64,000 nt of DNA from Cyanoderma ruficeps (lineage: Eukaryota > Chordata > Aves > Passeriformes > Timaliidae), in NCBI GenBank assembly GCA_008694505.1, contig VZDJ01007747.1, positions 7,906,399 through 7,970,398 on the forward strand, given 5' to 3'. Shown one piece after another: positions 1-15,029 of the stretch. The notes below the pieces were generated by a model. It was not told the origin of the DNA, did no database searches, and saw only the letters and a program-made list of their open reading frames with translations. Position 1 is the first letter of the stretch, and the number at the start of each line of letters is the position of its first letter. Position numbers and translations under genes: made by a program.

Positions 1-1080
1 AAATGATGATTGTACAACTATAGTTTGCATCATAAGGGACCAATAAAAATCTTTATGTTCTGTTTGAGTGGCAAGGACTTCTATAAAAGAGAAGATGGAA
101 TAGGAAAATAACAAAGAACTGATCCATTCTGCAGTTGTCTTATATTTAGAAGCACTAATGAAATTTCTTGACCACAATTAGTATTTAACACCGCAAGGAT
201 ATTTTCCCCTCTTTCAGATTTTTTTTAGTGATATACAAGGCTTGCGATTTTACTAGATCCCAGGAGTGCTTTTTTCTCATTTCCAGGTGGGATTAACAGT
301 ATGGAGTGCTCATGATTAACAACACTTCTGCTATTCTCCATGCATTTTGATTTTTATTCTTCTAATTATCAGAGTGATGACTGGGAAATGCTAATTCATA
401 GCCTCCTCCTTGCACAGTGAAATAACCTGACAAACAGGCTGAATACTAAGTGAAAACTTGCAGTTTTATTAGTCAATAGCACTTTTTCTATTCTGTACAA
501 CAAACGTTATTAGACAGATCTCAAATCTGTATTAAAACACTGCTAAAACTTCAATGCACGGCCTGTTTACCAGGACTCTTAGTAATAACCCTGTAGCCAA
601 TACAGCTAAGAATTCTACTGCTTTAAGGCCAACATCAGCAGTTTTCTTTGGCATAAATACTTTTTCTTGTAGAGATTCAGCAGACTCGGTCTCTAAATGG
701 TGAGAAGAAAAAGAATGTCCACCATCTGTTCCAGCCCCGAGGGAAACAAACTTTTTTGGCAGTATATAGTTCAGGATTTAATTGCACCCAAAGCCAATAC
801 AAATACATGCAAAAAAATAAAACATCACTCTTAGCAACTGGAAGTTTTGTATAATTTTACTTTAGCTTGTTTCTTAGGGCTACAGTTTAACTTATTTTTG
901 CTGCAATCTATTTTTATTTAGTTCTGTTGCTTGCTTTCAACAATTTTAAATTAAATCCACATTATCATTCCACATAAAGAGAAAGCTAAAGGATCTAATA
1001 AGATTTCATCACCCAGTTTATCAAATTTTATTTACTCACTGCATGAGTAACAGAAGTACATTTGCTAAGGCCATTGTATT

Positions 1081-1136
1081 GTATATACATATATAAAAAT
1101 GCCATATATACGTATATATGTGTATACATATATAAA
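1081..1136. repeat. TA/CATATA-rich low-complexity tract
   Basis: Interrupted TA dinucleotide repeats with GTATAC and CGTATATATG segments; it directly precedes the hairpin at 1149-1201. Confidence 0.8.
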
Positions 1137-1148
1137 AAATGCCATGCA

Positions 1149-1201
1149 TTGTATATATTCTATTTAGTGCCAAGTACTGGCAGTAAATAGAATATATACA
1201 A
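1149..1201. repeat. Inverted repeat with 24-bp arms and 5-nt loop
   Basis: The left arm (1149-1172) and right arm (1178-1201) are reverse complements except for one central position (G opposite G); the loop is AGTAC. The outer 18 bp of each arm match perfectly. A TA-rich tract precedes it. It could be a pre-miRNA-like hairpin, a small foldback element or an unstable AT-rich palindrome. The sequence alone does not decide between them. Confidence 0.9.
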
Positions 1202-2565
1202 CATTCATCAAAGACATGTTACTTTATTTATTTTATTTACCTGTCTATGACAAAATACTCTGTCAATTTTATATTTACAGATATTGACAATTTTCCTAAA
1301 CTAGCTACTGTCAACTGAGTAGATGAAGTTTTTTAAACCAATTTCATTTCTCAGGTTCCACTAGGGTGCTACACGCTAAAAATAAGCAAATAACCCTGAA
1401 AAGGCAATGCTAAATTTCTAGTTTAGTTTACTGCAAACCCCACCTACCATCCTATTTTAAAAGGGAGTAAATGGCAAACCACAAGAGAAAGCTTTTAACT
1501 TCAGGTTTTATCCACTGTAAATTTACTTATCCCATCCATTATTAGCTACTAGAGCCATAAATGGAAATTAAAAATCATTTTTGCCTGCCTACCTCTCTTC
1601 AATATATTCAGATTTTGTAAAAGAAGCTATGACTTTTTTGAAGTTGGTATACCATATACTAGCCAACTTGAATTACAAGTATCATGCCAGTGCCTTGTAT
1701 ATGTATCCAATTGCTAATGATTTTTAAAGGCCAACAATATGTTCCATCAGAAAAATTTCCCACAAGACCTAATGGTAATTCTGACATTATTTAATTAAAA
1801 CTTTTTAAAGTTTGCATTAGACCAACCAATGTTCAGTAGTTTAAGACTTTGTGCCTACTCTAAACTTAAAAATTATGCTTCTCACTTAAAGGTCTGCCTG
1901 AATACAAGGCTTCCTTTATTTACTATAAATTTATGACAAAACATTTAGTTGATTTTTTTGTGTAATAATTTTCACTATCCCATACCATCAATAAAAATAG
2001 TTCTTGAGTTATCTTGAAGTACAAGTAGCCATTTTGTCACTACATTATACACTACTGCATAATAACCCATTCTCTTCCACTTTTAAAAGCATTTGCTATC
2101 CTCAATACTAGACAATACCAATATTTATTTTAGAATGTCACAAAAGAAGTTGTGTGGTGATTTTCTTTGCCTTTTCCCAAAATTTCTATAAAGGCTATTT
2201 GAACACATAAATTGAGACATGATTTGAACCACAGCTGTACAATCCTTGTACTGCTAGGAACACATCAACACTTTTCTGACAGTACCTAAAAAGCAGAATA
2301 GGAAAGAATATTCTATCCTGTGAGTGGCACTGACCTATCCACAGGCCCAAATTACCACGTTTGAAAGGAGAGCACTAGTAGAACTCTGTCTAGTAATTAC
2401 ATTTTGCCAGAACTCTGCTTCTGTTTCTCTTCCTCTGATCTCTCCAATTCTTCCTCAACAGTACCAGAAACTACTGGCAGAATTTTAGCACTGTGAGTTA
2501 CATCTTGTTTCTTCAAAATCAGGCTGAAGGTGTATAAGTAAGGATGTCTTTTCAAAGATGCTTAT

Positions 2566-2700
2566 CCACAGAACGGATGAGGTGGAAGGAAACCATAAGA
2601 AATCATCTGCTGCTGCTCCCCTGCTCAAGAAAGGCTGCCTAGAGCTGGCGGCCCAGGACCATATCCAGTCAGGTTATTAATATCTCCAAGGAAGAAGACT
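2566..2700 (-). mobile_element. CR1-type LINE 3'-end fragment
   Basis: Read on the minus strand this follows the avian CR1 3'-terminal pattern: a GGAGATATTAATAACCTGAC stretch, then TGGTCCTGGGC, GGCAGCC, TTGAGCAGGGG, and a degenerate tail ending near TTCTGTG. The element is strongly 5'-truncated and diverged. Boundaries are approximate because the ends are degenerate. It was identified from memory of the consensus, not by alignment. Confidence 0.7.
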
Positions 2701-5700
2701 ACAATGTTGGTTGACTAATTCAGTGACTTGGCAGAGACTTGAGAATGCATCTTTCAGGTTAATACAGCTTCTTTGAAAAGATTCAACATCATTAGTGGAA
2801 AAGTTAAAAGTTTTAAAATTTTCTACCAGTGAAAATCTGTGCTGTCCATTTCTTTGTGTGGTATCAAACAGCAGTGATGACCTTACAAGAAATTTTAAAC
2901 TTCATTAAGTTTCCACAGTGATTGCTAAAGAAAACTAATTCTTCATCACTATATGAATGTAGAATACATAACAGGTTAGAGCTGATTAATAAGATTTATC
3001 CCAGCATTGAAGGCATTGATATACAAAGATTGGGAGTGCTCCAGACACTGAAAATAAAGGATGTCTTTGCAGTATATCTTAAGCCAGGCAATAAAAACCA
3101 AGCCTATATTCATAACTTGTTTCAGGAGTTGCCCCATTGTCATTGCCCCATCACACATTTTAGAAGCATGAATTCAATGTAAAGGTGGAAAGAGAAAATA
3201 GAGGTCAAGACTTTAGTTGCAAAGGGATACAATATAACAAACAGTGGTGAAGTAGGGAATGTTGACTGTTTAGTTTATAAATTAAGCTTTTTATATGCAT
3301 GTTCTCATAAATATCTTGAATTTAGCTTCACTCTGCAGATCTAGTAGCAGATATTACATATGTTGGCCTTGCATGCCAGTTAGTTTAAGCAATGTAAGGC
3401 AACACTGGGGAATTTAAGAGAAATATTTGAGACAAATCTTGTACAGACGTTGGAGGAAAACCAACCAGTTTTCCAAATCTCATGAGCAATGGAACTCAGG
3501 AAAATTAACTGTGTGGGGAAAGCAGAGTAGAGGAACAGTGCTAAAATGTAGTATGTTTTCAAAGGGCATTAAAAAGATCCAGTTTTCTATTAGTTAGAGC
3601 GTCACTTTGCAACAAAATGCTGAAGGTGCAATTACTAATGTTATCTCTGCGTGAATTCAGGATTTTATATTAATTTCTTAAGTGTCGCACTAAAGATATG
3701 TAGATCACAGGCTGCATTATTAATCTAATAAATCCTATGCGCTATCCAACATTTTAAGATCAAGCATAAACCTTGAGTTCTGAAAGATTTTTTTCAGATT
3801 TTTTTCACTACACAACTTGTGTTGAACATAATTCTGGAGAGACAGCTGAAGCCTGACACTGTATTAGTAGTAACCTTAAGGGTATATGCAGAAATCCAGC
3901 CTTTCAGAGAGTGTAACAAAGACGTTTTTGAGAACCTCAACAGAGAAGTCACCTGATAGCCAAAGTAAAAAAGCAATCTTACATCTCAGAAAAAAGTTTT
4001 TTGCAATGAAAACTCTGGATTGATATTCAGATTAACACATCCTAATTTCTTTTGAAAGACGGCCAATGATCAAACTTAAATAATGTGCTTAAGATTTATA
4101 CAAAAGAGAAGATGCAATATTTCTAGAAGTGAAACTAAGATAACAGAGATTGATATGCTTGCTTTTGAAGTATATGAACATCAAATAAGATAAAATAAAT
4201 GTCAGTGCTTCTAAATGACTGCATCGATATTTTAAGAACCAACCTAAAATCACCTTGGGCACAAAACAAACACAAACAAAAATTTTACAATTACCATCTT
4301 TGAACTAATCCTGCAGAAGTCACTGTAAAGACTAGACAGGCGTGTAGATCTTTTCTGTGGGATAGTTAGTATTTAGTTCAGCTAACTTCTGCAGCCCTAT
4401 TTAAAAAGGAAAAGCCTACAGGCTTTCCCCTAGTCTTTACATTCTGCTGCTGAAATCCTATGTAGCTTTTACTCACAGGATCTGCTGTATGTCAAACACA
4501 AAAGCTTTCTTTGAATTTTTTCCCGCTTTCTTATTTCATAATTTTTCTTGAAATACAAGGCAGCCTACTCATATCCACTCTTGGCTTGCCCTGATGATTT
4601 TGTAGGATGCCTTCATATCTTTTTAAAAGCCATTTACTATTTTTGGTCATTCCTGCTAATGTCTTCTGAACTTTTTCCAGTTTGCTCATACTTATTTTGA
4701 ATTTGTTCACAGTCAGCTCTTATCTTCTGCCCTGAATAGCTTAGTATTGGGAGCAAGCTTTCCTACCTATGTTTCTACTTTGACTTTTAGGAACAGTCAG
4801 AGGAAAAGCAAATGTTGTAGCAGTCTTTAGAGATCTAGATAATTTAGTAATAGTAGTAAGAAATATGAAGCTCACAGACTTTTTAACAGATGAAAATATT
4901 CATCAAATGAAAATGAGACAAAAAAGAAGAGAGATTAAAATAATATACTAAAAAAAATCATAAGGATGTCACAGAAGCTACTTATAAGTAAAAAGCTTAC
5001 ATATGAAGCAAACTTTATCTACAACTATTCTATAAAATTCAAAGTACATAGGAGTATTTGCTACATTTCTGAAGATGCAAAGCAAATTACCATTTGTCAT
5101 AATGACTGAGTGTATCACTGTATGGAAATAAATATAATGTAAAATATACAGGAAGCTCAGGGTGCATACAAAATACAAGATAAATTTGTCACGGAAAGTT
5201 TTTAAATCTCTTACTTATATTTACTGGCCTGGGTTTAGCAAAATGGAGTAAAAGAAGTGAACACAGAAAGATATTACTGAAGGCTTATCTGATGTCCTGA
5301 GAATGCCATTCACAACCTAGTACATTGTCCCACATGAGTCCAACTGAACTTTATAGAAGCTGAAGAATAATGTTTCCAGCCTTTTAAATTCTGCACACAA
5401 AGTCATTAATTTCACAGTGCTACTTCACAGAATAAAGATAAGGGTGGAAACACCAAGTGAAATAATTCTAGACCATTTGAATCCCCATCCTCTGGGGCTT
5501 GTTAAAGGTATGGCTAGCAAGGGCCAAGGGAGGGGTTAGTCAAGAGTGTCAAATACACTGTGAGTCAGATGCTCCTATGGCTTTTCTTACACCCAGCAGA
5601 GGCTGCTCTGAAACACAAAGCAACTGGCTTGAGAACATCCAGGACACTGGAAGCAGAGAGCATGCAGAGGCCACCTACCCCCAGTGTGCTCCCATGCTCA

Positions 5701-7809
5701 TGCCCTTGACAAACTATTTGTTCACCCAGCATATAAAAAAAGCATATCAGACTTCCCAGGTCATATGGTTAATGAATAACCTAAGCTTCAAACTTTGAAT
5801 TTTGTCATTAATATTTCCTTTAGTTCATCGTTTATGTTTCCTCTTCCCATCACTGAACACACCATTGTGGCACTTGACCATCTCTTTTTTCTTTTTTTTG
5901 CTCCTTGATATGAATATCATTCTTAGAAAGTTCCTTAGATCACAGGATCACAAAGCATTTTCTAAAAAGTTCTCTCACTTTATTAGAATAATCTTAAATA
6001 TTTTGCATTTTTTTAGATTGTTCAGGCTTTAGAGCTCCTCTGAAAGTGATTGCAAAATTTTCATTCTCTAACATCCAGTTATAGGACACTAGACTTTACC
6101 TGAGGGAAACAGAGAACTCTACAGGTATACAAAATACTTCTAATTTAAATTCATAGAAACGGGGATTATAAGTAATTAGCTTCTCTGTAGAATTCATTTT
6201 GCTTTTATATGAGAATAAATTGAGACAGTTTATTGACTAACTCTCAGGGTCACAGTTGGCATCTAAACATCTAACCAAGCCAGTAGGAAAAATCATTCAG
6301 TCTGATGCATCATGACATGCCAATAAGTAACTGAGGGAATAATTATAGAAGGAGTGGAGGAAAAGTAATTTTTAATTTAGTATGGCCATTATCTTGATGC
6401 ATGTGAAAAATATAACATTTGCATAACAGTCTCAAACATCAAGGAAAATTTTCAAGTTCAATTACTGTTTTGCATGTATTCCACACATATTTCAGAAAAA
6501 GAGGTGATTTAATTTGTGTGAAGAAATAAAGATAGCAAGTGAAAAGAATAAAATAAAAAAAGAAAAAAGGAAGTAGTCCAATCAATCTGGAAATAAATAA
6601 GCTACAATGAAAAACAGATAATGGATCAGTTTTGAAGTTTTAGTTTAAAAAAACAGCATGTCAGCAGAGTACAACTTTGACACAGCTTTCACTGCCTCAA
6701 AATGTATTCATCAAATGTTTCAGAAATGGTTCTCTGTGAAGCACTTGATGCTTTTTGTCTGTGTTCTATATGCACAGCTAGCTAAAACACAGATTTCTCA
6801 GTGACTTTAATGGAGTTTCAACATGTAAGCCAAAGATCTCTCCCATTTAGCAAGGCAATCTTTAAACTCCACTTAGCATGTGTTTAAAAGGGCAATTTTC
6901 AAACCATTAAGTAGAACTCACGATGTTTGAGATCAACTATAAATCATTTGGCTACAAGATGTATTATTCAAATAATTATAGCTACCTAGCTACTATTGTA
7001 ATGTTAATTGGTTATAGAGAACATTAGGTTTTAAAATTTTATTCTCCAGACACAGAATACGAGTGTTTTCTGGTAAGCTTACTCATTTAAATAAGGGGTA
7101 TTTCTCAGCTTCTCTCATCTTCAGCTCCATACCCAATCTAAAACTTAAAATTTCTGCATCAAGAAATATTTCCTCATGAAGAGGGGAGAACAGAGTATGA
7201 GGATTGGAAGCACAAATACCTCAAAGCATGACCTTGTAAGAGATAAAATACAAACACCAAAAAAAAGCAGCTAAGTACACAGTAGTTTGATCTGAAAATC
7301 AATGATTAGCAATGAACCACAAATTAAAAACACTTAACTGATGTCATAATATAGCCATTGTTGACAGTGATTATTGTATCATGTAACAGCATCTTGCAGG
7401 CACTCCTTCCCCTCACACCCTGCCCCAGTTCAGATTAGTGTGAAAGTCTAAACAAAGTGCTCATAATATATGTTTTGTGATCTTGGAATTTTATGGTCTC
7501 AGAAACAGCTCCTTGAAATGAGATCGTCTGTGCTAGAGGATGTCAGCTAAACTAACAAGGAGGACACGTGGCAGTGCCCTTCTGACACCATCAGTAGTGA
7601 CGGGGTTCACCTTCTCTATCCAGGAGAAGCACTGTTGAGGGTTTTTTCTTATTAGCTTTTTAATATTTTTGACCTGTAACTGGTGGAACTTTCAGCTTTA
7701 TTGAAGGCAATCTTATTGAAGTGGTTAGCTCAGAAATGTTTTGTACAAGAAAGAAATCACATAAAAATAGCTTGACATCTTCTGCCCCCTTTACCATATA
7801 GATATAGTG

Positions 7810-7869
7810 GATGTTGGAAGACAGTTACAAAAGATAGAAGATGTTGGAAGATAGTCACAAAAGGCAATG
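7810..7869. repeat. Tandem duplication of a 30-bp unit
   Basis: Two adjacent 30-bp copies each begin with GATGTTGGAAGA and share the core GT(T/C)ACAAAAG; they differ at only a few positions. Confidence 0.75.
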
Positions 7870-9671
7870 TTTTAACAACACTGTACTCTACTCCAGAAAT
7901 GAAACAGGTGAAGTTAAAATAGAAGAAATTGAGATTGATAAGGGCCATATATATGAAATAATATAAAAAAACCCCAACTGTCCCCATCTCATCTGTTTAA
8001 CGTGACCAAAGTCAACATAAGATGAGAAAGAATAAGGAAAATGAAATATTTCACATTATTTTTAGGCATGTAGTTATAGCCCAAATTAGAGAACTTGAAT
8101 ATCTTGATAAATAACAGTTTTCAGAAGGCATCTCAGACAAAGTCACTCAGATATCCTAGTTCTTTACTGAAGACTGTAATTGAATAAAGGACAAACCTAG
8201 TTTTTTACTTTTTTTTTTTATCAAGCACCCAAATTAGGTGTCTGAAGTTGAACACCATTCAGATATTCCATTGTCCACAGCAACAAGACTGAAAGAAGCA
8301 TGGTGAATTGAAAACATAAAGATGAGCTACCAAACTTAAGGCAAGCTTTGGATTTGGATAATATTTCTACCTGAAGTATTGTCTCATCTCCATAAATAAA
8401 TCTCTCTTCTTCCAAGGGGAAAAATGTAGCAATGCTATAATTTTTCCCACACATGCTCTGAAACTATTTGTGTTTTATACACTATACTAAAGAACTGAAA
8501 TTAGCCCCATAAATTTAATCATTCTGTGGTTTTCTACTGTCACTACTTCTATCAGAGTACTGCATCATCAGAGGTTTTTTTAGAAAAAGATTGTGATTGT
8601 TAAGATGGAAGCATTAATGTTTTGTTATTATTGCACAAACCATTCCTTACAAGCCCTATATGTTACACTCCTAGAATCCCATTTTAATTTTCCACTACCT
8701 CAGAGCACATGCTACGTACTTAGGACCTATATATTGTGATGACGTATCAATTTCATACAGTGCCCACAGTTAGTTTTGAACAAAGTTTAGAAGATTTCCA
8801 CACCCCCAGTTTAACCTATGGATACCTGCACCTCAGCATTTTTTGATGAAGCTGCTCTGAGCTTATCATGTTTTCAGGAAGCACTAGAAAGAGTAATAAA
8901 AAGGGCCTTATTAAAATAATTTCCCTTCCTACCAAAGCCATCCACCTTTTTTTAACCAGTGAAAACACACTCAAAACCTGTCAAAGTAGTCACAGATATT
9001 CAAAGTCTGCATTGGCAGAGTTCCAGAAACCTGCAAGGTGTGCTCAAATTATACAAAAAAAGAGCGTATTGCAACTGTTGACATTGTCAGTATAAAACGC
9101 TTAGCATAAGGTGTATCTCGCAGAATTCAGGCTGGCATCTCTTAGCATTCAGTAGATTAAAAAGTAACTAATCTTGCATGCTTTGATAAGTACACAAGTA
9201 AACTTTTTCATTATCCAAATTCAAAGCAAGAAACACCCATTTAGCCATGAACAAGCTGCTGATATGGTCTATCAACTTCAACACCAAATATGAGCACAGG
9301 TCCTGCAACCTTCCAAAATCCCTCTGAAATCCTAAATTCCATTTTTTCTGCAACAAAGATGAATATCCTTCAGGCTTTGGGATATAAGTACATTTAGATG
9401 AATGAGGTCAGCAACCACATTTGTAAGGTAAGCTGCCATAGATTAGTTTCCAAGAGACAACTGGTTTATTCAGGTTAAAAAGCAGTGATTGCCCAGAGCG
9501 CTGAGTATAAACAAAAGGAAAAAAAATCCATAAGGTATCTCTGGAGTGCAATACTTACTGTATTAATTTTTCAAGTGATTTATTCACTGTACACTCAGTG
9601 TAGCTGCTATAGAGATTTAATTGAACAGCTTGAAAACACATACCCGATAGCAATGTTCCAGATATTGCTCA

Positions 9672-9932
<261 letters not shown>

Positions 9933-10304
9933 TTAGAAAAAGGAAAAAAATAAGAGTTTTTATTTAATAATTACATTTTGCTTAATTGCATGCAAGACAC
10001 AAAAATGATCAATTTGAGTAAATGAAATCTACATCTGCTATGTCTTTTGTTACATCCTTGACTAATATTAAATATAGGTCAGCCTGATGTTAAAAATATT
10101 TAGTCTCTTTATCATGACCTTTATACTTTTAACCTTTGTCATACAGGCTAACTGTAATTTAGAGCAAGATCTCGTAACAAAAGTTACCCTTGATTAAAAA
10201 TTCATAGTAAATCATTACTTTTTAAATGTATATTTAAGTTTGTCACCTTAAGATTGCTATACTGTTGTATGCAATTGAACAATGTATTCTCTAGAATTTA
10301 GACC

Positions 10305-10440
10305 ATAGGATGTCTTAAATTGGAAGCCCATATGGAAACCCATAAGAATTGAATCTAACTCTGTGGCCCTTGCAGGGCTACCTGAATCTAAACCATGTGA
10401 TTAATAGCATCTTCCAGAAGCTTGATGAACTCTGACAGGC
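10305..10440 (-). mobile_element. Old CR1-type LINE 3'-end fragment
   Basis: On the plus strand this reads like the reverse complement of a CR1 3' end: a degraded TTGGAA...ACCCATAAGAA stretch, then CTAACTCTGTGGCCCTTGCA, GGGCTACCTGAA, AACCATGTG and CTTGATGAACTCTGACAGGC. The divergence suggests an old insertion. Boundaries are approximate. Confidence 0.5.
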
Positions 10441-13400
10441 AGATAAAATAGACATTCATACATTGAGACTGATCCATGAGAATAACTAGAGATGAAATAG
10501 GTCTCTGAATCAGTATGGAGAATTTAAAAACAAAAAATGACAAAACCTGTGGGGTGGCATTACAATGACATTTCAGAAAACAGAGCATGGAAGAGCAGGA
10601 CCGATGTATCAAGTGGTGGCTAGAATGAGTCACATGAACCTCTAGTGGTATTTTAATGATGACAAATGTGATTTAGATAGTAAACAAAGCCTTAAGAATG
10701 TTGCAGTAGAAATAGCGGAGTTTCTGCTGGCCACAACCTTCAATTCATTTCTAAAATAAGGAAATGGATTGTCTACATGAGGCTACCAAAGCCATCTGTC
10801 TGCTTTCTATCCTATCTGTGCTGCTGCCACCATGTAAGATAAGCACTGTTGTCAGTAGATCTCTTGGTAAAAAGGGAAGTTCTGTGCACAGTAGTACTTC
10901 CTTACTATATCCGAAATTTTCATTTTGAGTGCCATAGAACTAAATATGGTTTCTTGGCAAGAAAAAGCATATGTGAAAACAATGTGAAAATGAAAGCAGA
11001 ACTGTCAATTACAATTACCAATAAACAGGTTTTCTAATAACATAATTGTGTCATAAAACATGCATAAAAATACTAAAATGTCTCCAAATGTAAGAATAGA
11101 CAGTGCCATTCAAAGTCACTTAATTTTATTCTCTTGCTTCGTACTCCTAATATCCAGAACAAACACCTGGTATTCTAATTCCTTGCAATACTTTCTTTAT
11201 CCTCACATCCTAGCTGAATCCATCCTTGGTTAACCCATACAAAAAAAGCATGAACAAGTAAATCACAATGCATAATTTGGTAGTAATTTGGTCATATTAG
11301 ATTCATTTTCCATAGTGAAGTGCTAACATGTCAATATCATAGCTTGATGCACATTTCTTCAAGCCACTGTGAATTTATGTTCTTCACTTCGGTGGCAGAA
11401 ATAAACCACTTTACTCACTACTTTTTCTTCTAAAGCCTATGGGTCTATTAGATGACCACAATTTGATTTCTTGCTCTCTCACACAGCACAAATTTTCTAG
11501 ATAAATGTACTACAAAAAGCACACAACCATGAAATTTGGCTCTAATGACACACTTTCACTATATTACTTGATAACAATTTTAGCACAAAGTTGAAAGGAC
11601 TACATATTCATCTCAGGTGTTGTATGGCTGATATAACTAAGACACAGTGACTTTTATACACATGTGAAGGCCAGACTGATGGTGGGTTTAGCTGCTCATG
11701 CACCAAAATGACTTGAAACAGGAAAACCCAATTCAACTTTAAATTTTCCCGTAAGTCTTTGAAAGTATTCCTCCTTGTGCTGATGTACCACCACTATATG
11801 TGAGCAGTTGACATTGACTGGCAGAAATTAATGCAAACCCAATTTCCCTACTCCCTTATACTAAAGCTAAGCTCAAATAAAGCTTTGCAATATCCAAAAG
11901 TGCTTTACGGCACAGGTCATGTATCCATGGTACAGAATCAAAAAACTTCTTTGAAGCGATGGAATTGTTACAGTTTGAGGACAAAGTACATAAACCACTA
12001 TTATTTATGCTTTCTGAATTGAAGATAAAGATCTCAGACAACTGCTCTGAATTATTGAGAGGTGTGTGGTGACTCAAAAATGAACTGTGCTGTATGTTAT
12101 GAAAATAGAACTCATTTAAAACTTCTCTTGGGACTTCATCCTAGTACTATAATTGAATCTCATGCCTGAATGCAAAACACCTTCTTTCAGATAAGACAGA
12201 ATAATTTACATTATATATATTGATATTTGTAATACTGGTATTTGTCAACATATACCAATTATGTACAGCAATAAACAAGCAAATTTTCTTCCCTAATGAA
12301 AAACTGTATTTATTATGAAATGTTTTATATGTGTCTTCATTTTACACCATTAACTATTCTAAAACTATACATAAATTTGCATACATCACTGCATATGCAA
12401 CTCCTTCAATTGAAGTTTGTGGTAAGATTCCCATTGACCACAAGAGAAGCGGGATTCTTTCTCCAGATGCAATCTGAAGTCTTCAGTCAGTGATAAGTTA
12501 TAGCCTTAAGCTTTAGTATGTTTAATGGGCATTGTTCTGTACATAGAAGGAGCAGCTATGTAGTGTTTCCAGTACATATTAAAGAAAAAACAGTTAGAAG
12601 TGTACTCTGAAACAGTCCACCAAACTGCAGTTGCCAGATTACCAGATCACTCACAGCAAAGAAATAAATAAAATCTATGTAATTCCAAAACAGGTGACAA
12701 AATGCTCACAGCCATAATTTTCAACTAAACATGCACTCAATTACAAACACGTAAAGAAATCAATCAATCTAAAGAGGTAATGAGAAACACCAAGAAATGG
12801 GTTTAGCTATAAGCTAAAAAAAACAAATGAACAACCAAAACTCAGCTCAAGTAAAATCAACTTCTGCTGCTTTTCAAGTCCAAATTGCAAAAATCACTAT
12901 ATTTGGCAAATTCTTCATTTTATTTTTTGTTTCCAAAAAACAAACTTCCATAATTTTAATCTTGGAACAGAAGTGCTACTAATCTACAGGAATCTTGCAA
13001 TTAATAAAAGAGAAACCACATTTTAAACCAATATGGGCTGTGACATGCAGCCCACTCATGTATGCCTGATTATTTCAGTCACCATCAGGAAATTGACACT
13101 ATTGCTTTTCATTCCTGGATTTATTATTATTGGAGGTATACTTTTCATACATTGATAATGGGATGAGGTTTTTTCAGTTTGTTGGAGTTTTTCAGGGGAT
13201 TTTTATGGTTGTTTATTTGAGTTTCTTGAATGTCAGTGTAGCTAAGTCTCCTGGGATAAAATTGCTGAGGGTGCAGCACCCATTGAGGAGATCATCATCA
13301 CCACAAACACCGAGTTTTTCAGAAGGCTCTTAGTCTATCTAAGCACTTAGTTTTAGAAACTGAATTAGTCTGAGAAGAACTTAGGGTGCCATATTTAGAT

Positions 13401-15029
13401 ATAATTCAGTAATTCAGCTGAGAAGGTAAGCAGCACAGCATATTCAATATTAAGAGACTGAAAGCCAGTAAAACGAGATGACAATCTAGCCATGAATACA
13501 AATATTTTTACAGCAATTGTTATTGCTTATGTGATGATAGGCAAGTCTACATTTTTTCAAATGCCACAACACAAAAACAGGAAAGCATGTACTCATATGA
13601 GCAATGTACTCTGAATTTTCATCTGAAAATGTATTATATTTTGAGAGGATCTACAGTACTACAGGAAACAAAATGTACTTTGTTGCATCTGAAAGCAAGT
13701 CAGGAAACATTCAAATTATCATAGCCTTAAGTTAAAAAAAAACCCCCACACTTTAAGAACTATCACTAAAAATGTGTTAGCCCCAAAACATTCGAAGCAG
13801 TCAGATTTTTCAAATTCTCTTGAAATTTTAAACCCTAAACAGATGCCAAATGGGAGGGCAGAGGTTTTTTATTTTTAGACAGTAGAGAAAGTAAAATTGT
13901 TTTAACTTTAAAAAAAAAAAATTAGTAAAGACAGTTTCAAGTTGTCAGTTGGGATTCCTCATACAGGTTTCCTATGTAAAGGTTACTTCAACCGCATCCA
14001 CAGCTGAGCAAGCTGCAGGTCACAGTTTGATTCTTTTACATCTAGGAATTTAGCTGATGTTTCAGCATGCAAAAGACTCACAGAAATACGCACAGATACT
14101 TTATCATTTACCTAATCAGTTTAAAGAAATGTTGCACAGTGAAACTCTGGAAATTCATGAGAGTATGACTCACCATATTCTACAGTTGGCCCTGGACTGG
14201 AACACACACACATACACAGCCTTTTCCTATGCTGAGCATTGTCTCACAAACTCAGACTGTTCTCTTATTTCCCTAACAACCCAATTTACATTCATGGCTT
14301 TTATCCTAACTTGCTGCATCACCCACCCACGTGTCATGTAAAACAAAGTGGTAGCTATTTTTCAAGACAATGCACCGGTATTTTGTGTGCAAATAACTAA
14401 TGGTAATTTTTGGGGTCAAAAGACTTGTGGTCCCATACCGCCCTCTTCTATTTAAAACTATTCTGTAAATGACAATTCCACCTCTACAGCTGTATCTTTG
14501 CTTAATACACTCTCTATGAAAGTCCCAACCAAGACCGTAATCCTAATTTTAGTAAGTGTTCAGTGTAGTCTCAGGTTTTAGTAGCAAATAAGATCGATCA
14601 CCACCTACCATTAACACTTGTAGGGTATTAACACTGAGCATGACCCCAGCTTGAACTGTGAGAATCTGCTCATAAATATTAAAGCTCCAGACTTTTTCTA
14701 TTTTTGAACTGTAGTATTTTAGCAATGGTTCTTTAACAACTTTTTATTTCACTAGCCAGAACAGCTTGTAATTACCTTGACTAAACATGACACTAAATCT
14801 GCACTACTCATTACCCAGAACTTTTGGTATATGAAATTCTCAAGAAATTTAGACTTTTTTATTTTGGTTAAGTATACTTTGAGCAGAAGAAAAAATGTAA
14901 AGAGAAGAGTAGATTATTTGAGAGTAAATAAAAAATTGCTCAAAGATGTGGCAATATAATGATTATAGTAATGAATTTCCACCACATAATGGCTCATATC
15001 TTAACAAACTAAAGAGAACTAGTGGTTCA

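Noticed and set aside
2922..3182. 86-codon plus-strand frame
   Set aside because: No recognisable domain, no splice or promoter context, and the length is expected by chance in a window this size.
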